From assembly GCA_903930035.1 (NCBI GenBank), contig CAIYXG010000236.1, forward strand, positions 1 through 6,696: DNA of 6,696 bases, given 5' to 3'. The translations under genes were made by a program, and so were the position numbers. Under the pieces are notes generated by a model. That model did not search any database and was not told the DNA's origin. It saw nothing but the letters and a program-made list of their open reading frames with translations. Shown in pieces: positions 1 through 5,309 of the stretch. Source of the stretch: an uncultured Actinomycetes bacterium. Lineage in GTDB: Bacteria > Actinomycetota > Acidimicrobiia > Acidimicrobiales > Microtrichaceae. The stretch's first letter is position 1, and the number at the start of each line of letters is the position of its first letter.

Positions 1-2392
1 GCAGCCACCCGACCCGCAGGCCGTCGTTGTCGGTCAGGGCCCGGAACACGGTGGGCGTCCATGGGGCCTGGTCCACGGTCCGCTCCCCCACCGGCACCAC
101 GGCGCGGGCACGCGGCACCGGCACGGCCGCCCCCACGGTCCGCACGGGGAGCGGGAGCTGGTCCCAGCCCACGAGCGCCCCGGCCGGGAACCACTCGGTG
201 GCGCGGCGCTGGACCCACTCGACCGTGAGGGTGGCGGTCGCACCGGCCGGGCCGGTGGGCCGCACCCACGCCGGGTCTGCGGACAGGTCCACCACCTGCG
301 ACGACTGCGGGCCCAGGTCGCCCACGTCGAGGGTCCCCGACGCGACCTTGGTGCCGTCGACGTCGACCCGCCAGCGGCCCCGCAGGTCGGACAGGGTCGT
401 GAACCAGCGGTGGCTCACCACCCGCACCTTGGCGCCGGACAGCGCGAGGACCTCGACGGGCCGGCCGAGCCAGCGGACCTCGGCGGTCTCCGGGTAGGTC
501 ATCCGGTCGGCGGCCACCAGTCCGTCGCAGACGAAGTTGCCGTCGTGCGGCACGTCGCCGAAGTCCCCGCCGTAGCCCCAGACCGGGCGGCCGGACGGCC
601 CGGTGCGGCCGGCGAGCGGGAGCCCGTGCTCGAGCCACTCCCAGATGAACCCGCCCTGGAACCCGGGGGTCGCGCGCACGGCACGGCGGTAGTCGGCGAG
701 GGACCCCGACGAGTTCCCCATGGCGTGGGAGTACTCGCACAGGACCACGGGCCGGCGGTCGTCGGCGGCCAGGCCCGCCCGGGCCACGGCCTCGTCGATG
801 CCCGGGTACATGGGGCACACGACGTCGGTCACGGGCGCGTCGGCGGCCAGGTCGTGCATGAGCGGGCCCTCGTAGTGGAGGGGCCGGGACGGGTCGGTGC
901 GCCGCACCCAGGCTGCTGCGGCGTCGTGCGCTGGCCCGTAGCCGGACTCGTTGCCGAGCGACCACATGATGATGCTGGGGTGCGCCGCGTCGCGCTGGAC
1001 CATGCGCCGCACCCGCTCCTCGACGACGCCGTCGAACCGGGGGTCGTGGCACAGCGAGGCCTGCCGGGCGTGCGTCTCCACGTTGGCCTCGTCGACCAGG
1101 TACAGCCCCAGCTCGTCGCACAGCTCGGCCAGGTGCTCGTCGTGGGGGTAGTGGGCGGCCCGCACGGCGTTGAGGTGGTGCGCCTTCATGAGCAGCAGGT
1201 CGAGGCGGGTCTGCTCGCGCGACACCGCCCGGCCCAGCTGCGGGTCGTGCTCGTGCAGGTTGACGCCGTGCAGCTCGACGGGCCGGCCGTTCACCAGGAG
1301 CGCCCGGTCGCGGACCACGACCGAACGGAACCCGGTCCAGCGCGCACCGGCCTGGACCACCGCGCCGGACGGGTCGCGCAGCTCCACCGTCACCCGGTAG
1401 CGCTGCGGGTCCTCGTGCGACCACGGCCGCACGCCGGAGACCTCCAGCCGGGTGCGGGCCCGGCCGGGCTCGGTGAACATGGCCGAGATGGTGGCAGCGG
1501 CCGGGTTGGACCCGTCCCACACGCCGGGGGCGAGCCGGCCCGTGGTGGCGAGCCGGCGGCCGCGGGCAGTCGCGACGGCCACCTCGACGGTCCACCCGGG
1601 CTCGCGGCGCGCCGGGCCGTCGACCTGGACGTCGACGTCGAGCGTGCCGGTGGTCTGGTCGTCGGCCAGGCCGGGGACCAGCCACGTGCCGGCCAGGTAG
1701 GACGGCGCGGTGGCGTGCACGGTGACGCTGCGCTGGATGCCGCCGTGCCACCACTGGTCCTGGTCCTCGACCCAGGTGGCGGCGGACCACTTGACGACGG
1801 CGACCGCCACGGTGGCCCGGCGGCCGGCGCGGACGTGCGCGGTGACGTCGAACTCCGAGGGGAGCCGGCTGTCGGTGGCCATCCCGACGAACTCGCCGTT
1901 TACCCACAGGTACGCGGCGGACTCGGCGGCCCCGAGCCGCAGGACCACGCGGCGGCCCGACCAGTCGCGGGGCACCGTAAAGGAGGTCCGGTAGGCGCCG
2001 GTGGGGTTGTCCTCGGGGACGGCCGGCGGCTCGCAGTCGAACGGCATCTGCACGTTCGTGTAGTGCGGCAGGTCGAACCAGCGGTCCCGGGCACGGCGGC
2101 CCCCGTCCTGGTGGGCGAGGGCCTGCGTGGTCCAGGCGCCGGGCACCTCGACCTGCTCCCAGCCGGTGTCGTCGAAGGACGGGGCCTCGAACCCGCGCGG
2201 CACCAGGTCGGGCCGTCGGGCCAGGTGGAACTGCCACGTGCCGTCCAGGGAGCGCCACCAGGGCGAGGCGGACGGGTCGTCGGGGTCGGCCCCGGCGGCC
2301 GACGGGAACGGGACGAGCGGGGTGGTCGTCGGCAGGCGGCCGAGGGAGGTCACCTGCGGGTCGGTCCAGGTCCGGGTTCCGTCGTGGAGCAC
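1..2392 (-). CDS. lacZ: GH2 beta-galactosidase, large LacZ type (3' end outside window)
   Basis: This is a family 2 glycoside hydrolase that hydrolyses terminal beta-galactosides such as lactose by a retaining mechanism, presumably in the cytoplasm since no signal peptide is seen. There are 797 codons in the window. The GTG start at 2392 is fixed by an in-frame TAG only 12 nt upstream, and the family-typical N-terminus (WTDPQVTSLGRLP, then RSLDGTW) follows it. The sugar-binding domain carries VEDQDQWWHGGI (E209-D212), the segment that includes galactose-contacting Asp201 in E. coli LacZ. The barrel has GVNLHEHDP (H380), DEANVETH (E439 and H441, matching the E. coli Mg ligands E416 and H418), the acid/base SLGNESG (E482) and the nucleophile LCEYSHAMGNS (E553). 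The frame runs off the left edge just after a TDND motif near the start of the C-terminal small-chain domain. Compared with about 1,020 residues in E. coli, roughly 200-250 residues are missing. It lies 43 nt after the photolyase stop and may be co-transcribed with it. Confidence 0.96.
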   Translation of the reverse strand, partial: MLHDGTRTWTDPQVTSLGRLPTTTPLVPFPSAAGADPDDPSASPWWRSLDGTWQFHLARRPDLVPRGFEAPSFDDTGWEQVEVPGAWTTQALAHQDGGRRARDRWFDLPHYTNVQMPFDCEPPAVPEDNPTGAYRTSFTVPRDWSGRRVVLRLGAAESAAYLWVNGEFVGMATDSRLPSEFDVTAHVRAGRRATVAVAVVKWSAATWVEDQDQWWHGGIQRSVTVHATAPSYLAGTWLVPGLADDQTTGTLDVDVQVDGPARREPGWTVEVAVATARGRRLATTGRLAPGVWDGSNPAAATISAMFTEPGRARTRLEVSGVRPWSHEDPQRYRVTVELRDPSGAVVQAGARWTGFRSVVVRDRALLVNGRPVELHGVNLHEHDPQLGRAVSREQTRLDLLLMKAHHLNAVRAAHYPHDEHLAELCDELGLYLVDEANVETHARQASLCHDPRFDGVVEERVRRMVQRDAAHPSIIMWSLGNESGYGPAHDAAAAWVRRTDPSRPLHYEGPLMHDLAADAPVTDVVCPMYPGIDEAVARAGLAADDRRPVVLCEYSHAMGNSSGSLADYRRAVRATPGFQGGFIWEWLEHGLPLAGRTGPSGRPVWGYGGDFGDVPHDGNFVCDGLVAADRMTYPETAEVRWLGRPVEVLALSGAKVRVVSHRWFTTLSDLRGRWRVDVDGTKVASGTLDVGDLGPQSSQVVDLSADPAWVRPTGPAGATATLTVEWVQRRATEWFPAGALVGWDQLPLPVRTVGAAVPVPRARAVVPVGERTVDQAPWTPTVFRALTDNDGLRVGWL

Positions 2393-2399
2393 GGCGGCA

Positions 2400-2403
2400 C
2401 CCT
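2400..2403 (-). promoter_or_regulatory. Ribosome binding site of lacZ
   Basis: AGGG on the minus strand lies 7 nt before the GTG at 2392 and overlaps the in-frame TAG at 2404-2402. Because that stop rules out any earlier start, this site supports GTG as the true initiation codon. The rest of the 43-nt gap to the photolyase stop shows no promoter-like pair and no terminator. Confidence 0.6.
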
Positions 2404-2435
2404 ATGCGAGCCGGCCCCGGGGCAGAAGGGGTGGC

Positions 2436-3941
2436 TCAGAGCTCGCCGGCGTCGAGCAGGTCGAGCACCTCGGCGGCCCGCACCCGCAGGCCGTCGAGGT
2501 CCTTGAGCCGCCGAAGGGACCCCAGCTGGTTGCCCATGCGGTGGTTGGGGGCGAAGCGCTCCTCGTGGCGGGCCAGGAAGTCCCAGTAGAGGGTGCTGAA
2601 CGGGCAGGCGTCGGGCCCGGTGCGCTGCTTGGGGTCGTACCGGCAGCCCTTGCAGTGGTCGCTCATCCGGGAGATGTAGGCCCCGCCCGACGCGTAGGGC
2701 TTGGTGGCCATCCGGCCGCCGTCCGCGTGGAGCGACATGCCCACGACGTTCGGCTGCATGACCCACTCGGCGCCGTCCACGAACTGCTCCCACATCCAGC
2801 CGACGAGCGCCTGGGGCCGGACCCCGGCGAGCAGGCACAGGTTCCCGAGCACCATGAGCCGCTCGATGTGGTGGGCGTACGCGGTGCGGCCGACCTTGTC
2901 GACGACGTTGCCCACGCAGGCCATCTCGGTGGACCCTCCCGCAAAGAGCGGCGGGAGCGGGCGCTCGGCCCCCAGCTCGTTCCAGCGGGTCCAGTCCTCG
3001 GCCCAGAGCCAGCGCAGGCCCCAGACGTACTCGCGCCAGCCGAGCACCTGCCGCACGAACCCCTCGACGCCGGCGAGCGGGGCGTCGCCCCGGTGGTAGG
3101 CGTCCACGGCGGCGTCCACCACCTCCGACGGCAGCAGCAGGCCCAGGTTGAGGCTGGAGGACAGCACCGAGTGGGCCAGCTTCCACTCCGCCGCGAGCAT
3201 TGCGTCCTCGTGCGGGCCGAACACCGGCAGGCCCTGGCGCACGAACTGGTCCAGCCGCTCCAGGGCCTGGGCACGGGTGGTCGGCCACAGCCCGGTGGGG
3301 TCGTCGCCCACGGCCGAGGCCGGCAGCGAGTCGAGGACCTCGCGGTCGAGGTCGTCGAGCGGGAACGGCGGTGCCGCGGGCCAGGCCCGGCCGTCCTTGG
3401 GCGGGGGCTCGCGGTTCTCGGTGTCGTAGTTCCACCGGCCGCCCTCGGGCCCGCCGTCGGGGGCGACCAGGACGTCCAGGCGGGTGCGCTGCCAGCGGTA
3501 GAAGTCCTCCATCCGGAGGCGGCCGGACCGCGTCGCCGCCCACGCGGCGAAGTCGTCCGGGTGGCACAGGAACTGGTCCGACCGCACGGTCCGGACGCCC
3601 AGGTCGGCCAGGAGGCGGCGGGCGGCCAGCGAGTTGGGCTCGGTCGCCACCACCTCCGACGGGCGGTGCCGCTCGACGTGGTCGGCCCACCCGGCGCGGA
3701 AGGTGGCCGCGGTCACCTCGTCGACCTCGAAGCCCTCTCGGCGCAGCTCCTGCGCGAACCGGCGCATGGACGCCAGGTAGAGGTGCAGGCGCTGGCGGTG
3801 CCAGGGCCGGCCGGCCAGCTTGGCCGTGGAGGTCACCAGCAGGACGCGGGCGTCCCCCGGCGCGGCGTCGCCGAGTGCGCCGAGCCGGCGGTGGAGCTGG
3901 TCGCCGAAGACCCAGACGGTGCGCCGGTCGTCGGCAGCCAC
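2436..3941 (-). CDS. Iron-sulfur bacterial cryptochrome/(6-4) photolyase (FeS-BCP, PhrB/CryB type)
   Basis: A 501-residue flavoprotein of the prokaryotic (6-4) photolyase/cryptochrome family (Pfam DPRP). Members use FAD, a ribityllumazine antenna and a [4Fe-4S] cluster; Agrobacterium PhrB, of about the same length, repairs (6-4) photoproducts with light. The N-terminal Rossmann-like antenna domain starts with VWVFGDQL (residues 9-16). The C-terminal FAD/cluster domain has C342, C430, C433 and C446. Their spacing (88, 3, 13) equals that of the PhrB ligands C350, C438, C441 and C454 at a constant offset of 8. With this offset the repair residues H366, Y424 and Y430 correspond to H358, Y416 and Y422, all present, and W390 to W382. 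W342, an electron-transfer residue in PhrB, corresponds to A334 here. The start is GTG, 10 nt after the peroxiredoxin stop with no clear Shine-Dalgarno, suggesting translational coupling. The family assignment is very secure; the choice between repair enzyme and photoreceptor is not. PhrB residue numbers are from memory. Confidence 0.97.
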   Translation of the reverse strand: MAADDRRTVWVFGDQLHRRLGALGDAAPGDARVLLVTSTAKLAGRPWHRQRLHLYLASMRRFAQELRREGFEVDEVTAATFRAGWADHVERHRPSEVVATEPNSLAARRLLADLGVRTVRSDQFLCHPDDFAAWAATRSGRLRMEDFYRWQRTRLDVLVAPDGGPEGGRWNYDTENREPPPKDGRAWPAAPPFPLDDLDREVLDSLPASAVGDDPTGLWPTTRAQALERLDQFVRQGLPVFGPHEDAMLAAEWKLAHSVLSSSLNLGLLLPSEVVDAAVDAYHRGDAPLAGVEGFVRQVLGWREYVWGLRWLWAEDWTRWNELGAERPLPPLFAGGSTEMACVGNVVDKVGRTAYAHHIERLMVLGNLCLLAGVRPQALVGWMWEQFVDGAEWVMQPNVVGMSLHADGGRMATKPYASGGAYISRMSDHCKGCRYDPKQRTGPDACPFSTLYWDFLARHEERFAPNHRMGNQLGSLRRLKDLDGLRVRAAEVLDLLDAGEL

Positions 3942-3951
3942 GGGCCGGGCG

Positions 3952-4407
3952 TCAGGCCGCGGCGGTGCGGAGGACCTTGAGCGCCTCGTCGGCGTGGACC
4001 TCCATGTTGAGCTCGGACGAGATGGCGGCCAGGACCGTGCGGCCGGCGCCGATCACGAACGTGGCCCGCTTGTTCATGATGGGCCCCATCCGCCGGACGC
4101 CGAAGGCCTGGGCGACCGAGCGGTCCGGGTCGGACAGGAGCGGGTACCCCAGGCCGTGCTTGGCGTCGAACTGCGCCTGCTTGTCGACCTTGTCGGCCGA
4201 GATCCCGACCCGCTGGGCCCCGACCTGGGCGAACTCCGCGCCGATGTCACGGAAGTAGCAGGCCTCCTTGGTGCAGCCGGTGGTCATGGCCTTCGGGTAG
4301 AAGAACAGCACCACGGGGCCGGACTCGAGCAGCGTCGAGAGGGTCACGGGCGTGCCGGTCTGGTCCGGGAGGGTGAAGTCGGGTGCGGTGTCGCCTGCAG
4401 CAAGCAT
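3952..4407 (-). CDS. bcp: Thioredoxin-dependent peroxiredoxin, Bcp/PrxQ family
   Basis: A 151-residue atypical 2-Cys peroxiredoxin that reduces hydrogen peroxide and organic hydroperoxides in the cytoplasm, with thioredoxin as the usual electron donor. It opens with GDTAPDFTLPDQ, followed by the active-site loop FFYPKAMTTGCTKEACYFRD (residues 35-54). The peroxidatic cysteine is C45 in the Pxxx(T/S)xxC motif (P38, T42) and the resolving cysteine is C50, the five-residue spacing typical of PrxQ. The conserved catalytic arginine is R114 in NKRATFVIG. The length is normal for the family. The ATG at 4407 has GAGG 5 nt upstream. The family often has TPGCT where this protein has TTGCT, a mild variation that leaves the catalytic residues intact. 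It is the first gene after the 100-bp gap and is followed after 10 nt by the photolyase, so the two very probably share a transcript. The upstream element suggests control by a SigR/SigH-like ECF sigma factor. Confidence 0.97.
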   Translation of the reverse strand: MLAAGDTAPDFTLPDQTGTPVTLSTLLESGPVVLFFYPKAMTTGCTKEACYFRDIGAEFAQVGAQRVGISADKVDKQAQFDAKHGLGYPLLSDPDRSVAQAFGVRRMGPIMNKRATFVIGAGRTVLAAISSELNMEVHADEALKVLRTAAA

Positions 4408-4412
4408 GGGGG

Positions 4413-4416
4413 CCTC
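4413..4416 (-). promoter_or_regulatory. Ribosome binding site of bcp
   Basis: GAGG on the minus strand is separated by five C residues from the ATG at 4407. This is the clearest Shine-Dalgarno in the window and supports that start. It lies 12 nt downstream of the inverted repeat, so a hairpin there would leave it exposed. Confidence 0.65.
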
Positions 4417-4428
4417 GATCGTCTGGCA

Positions 4429-4447
4429 CGGCGCCGGTCCGGCGCCG
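4429..4447 (-). repeat. Perfect inverted repeat in the bcp leader (9-bp arms, 1-nt centre)
   Basis: The minus strand reads CGGCGCCGG, A, CCGGCGCCG: two perfectly complementary 9-nt arms around one base. As RNA it could form an 8-bp all-G/C stem with a 3-nt loop. As DNA it is a near-perfect dyad that could serve as an operator. It begins close to where transcription from the predicted promoter would start and ends 21 nt before the bcp start codon. No U-tract follows, so it is not a standard intrinsic terminator. Confidence 0.6.
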
Positions 4448-4457
4448 CACCCAGAAG

Positions 4458-4483
4458 AACGGCCACCCCTCGGGGACTATTCC
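4458..4483 (-). promoter_or_regulatory. Putative SigR/SigH-type ECF promoter of bcp-photolyase
   Basis: On the minus strand GGAAT (4483-4479) and GTT (4460-4458) are separated by exactly 18 nt. This matches the GGAAT-N18/19-GTT consensus of Streptomyces SigR and resembles that of mycobacterial SigH, sigma factors that respond to thiol and oxidative stress. It lies in the only real intergenic gap, in the right orientation before a peroxiredoxin gene. A start about 7-10 nt after GTT would give a leader of roughly 40-45 nt. The assignment rests on the motif and the context; no sigma factor gene is in the window. Confidence 0.55.
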
Positions 4484-4507
4484 GAAAAGAAGCTCGCCTG
4501 CGCAGGG

Positions 4508-5302
4508 TCAGGCGGGCAGGACCAGCCGCTGGCGCAGCTGGTCCACGGTGTCCGGACCTGCCCCGTGCTCGGCCAGGTAGCCCGTCGCGCCGCCGAACTC
4601 GGCGTGCAGGAACTCGAGCGTGTGCTGCATGGTCACGGGCCGGGCCGACCAGAGGCCGAGCGCCAGCTCGTCGGGCCGCACGTCGCCCTCCGGGCGGCCG
4701 AGGTAGCGCAGCCAGGTCGTCTGCACGGCGGTCGCGTTGGCCGAGCGTGCGTAGTCCGCGACCACCCGGTCGTCCGGGACGCCGAGGGCGCCCAGCAGCA
4801 GGGCGGCCAGCAGCCCGGTCCGGTCCTTGCCCACCGCGCAGTGGAAGGCCGTCCCGCCGTCGTGGTCGGCGACCCGCTGGACGGTGGCGGCCAGGCGCCC
4901 GCCGAACTGGGTGAGGATCGAGCGGTAGCGCTGCTCGAGCAGCGTCGGCAGGTGGTCGTGGTCCTCGTCCTCCCACGACCAGGCCTCGTCCAGGACCGGT
5001 CGGTGCTCGGTCACCACGTCGGGGTGCGCGAACACGGCGGTGGTGTCGCGCTCGGCGGCGTCGCGCAGGTCGAGCACGAGCGAGACGCCGCGGTCGGCCA
5101 GTCCCTGCGCGGCGTCGGGCCGGGCCCGGTGGAGCGCGTCGCCGCGCACCAGCAGGCCGAACCGCACCGTGCCGTCCGCGGCCGGCAGCCCGCCCAGGTC
5201 GCGGGCGTTGAAGATCCCCGACCGGCCGAGCACCGTCCGGAAGCGCCGGTCGACGACGGGCGCGAGCTGCTCAGGCTGATCCGCGTCGGTCCGTCCGGCC
5301 AC
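4508..5302 (-). CDS. Protein-tyrosine/dual-specificity phosphatase, LipA/MptpB-like
   Basis: A 264-residue cysteine-based phosphatase (Y_phosphatase3-type family). It carries the N-terminal signature FNARDLGGL (residues 31-39), LDLRDAAER (78-85) as the likely general-acid region, and the P-loop HCAVGKDRTG (residues 154-163). C155 is the nucleophile and R161 the phosphate-binding arginine. The HCxxGKDR form, with Lys and Asp inside the loop, is found in Listeria LipA and Mycobacterium MptpB, which act on phosphotyrosine and in some cases on phosphoserine/threonine or phosphoinositides. The substrate here cannot be read from sequence. There is no signal peptide or membrane segment, so it is probably cytoplasmic. 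The GTG start at 5302 lies 7 nt after the stop of the upstream gene without a strong Shine-Dalgarno, implying translational coupling. It is complete and of normal length. The 100-bp gap after it separates it from the peroxiredoxin gene. Confidence 0.95.
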   Translation of the reverse strand: MAGRTDADQPEQLAPVVDRRFRTVLGRSGIFNARDLGGLPAADGTVRFGLLVRGDALHRARPDAAQGLADRGVSLVLDLRDAAERDTTAVFAHPDVVTEHRPVLDEAWSWEDEDHDHLPTLLEQRYRSILTQFGGRLAATVQRVADHDGGTAFHCAVGKDRTGLLAALLLGALGVPDDRVVADYARSANATAVQTTWLRYLGRPEGDVRPDELALGLWSARPVTMQHTLEFLHAEFGGATGYLAEHGAGPDTVDQLRQRLVLPA

Positions 5303-5309
5303 GGGCAGG

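Noticed and set aside
2414..2423. GCCCCGGGGC palindrome between the photolyase and lacZ genes
   Set aside because: It is short and G/C only, with no loop and no U-tract, so it is not a terminator; such palindromes are common by chance at this base composition.
410..2506. A 698-codon open frame on the plus strand, opposite lacZ
   Set aside because: It is antisense to a gene with every GH2 catalytic motif in place. Its translation is Gly/Pro/Val/Arg/His-rich with no recognisable domain, as expected where stop codons are rare in GC-rich DNA.
2127..3980. A 617-codon open frame on the plus strand, opposite lacZ and the photolyase
   Set aside because: It overlaps two firmly identified genes on the other strand, and its product is low-complexity with no conserved motif.
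4466..4475. Small CCCC-TC-GGGG inverted repeat in the promoter spacer
   Set aside because: Four-base arms are too short to mean much in GC-rich DNA. It lies between the proposed -35 and -10 elements and could at most be an incidental operator half.
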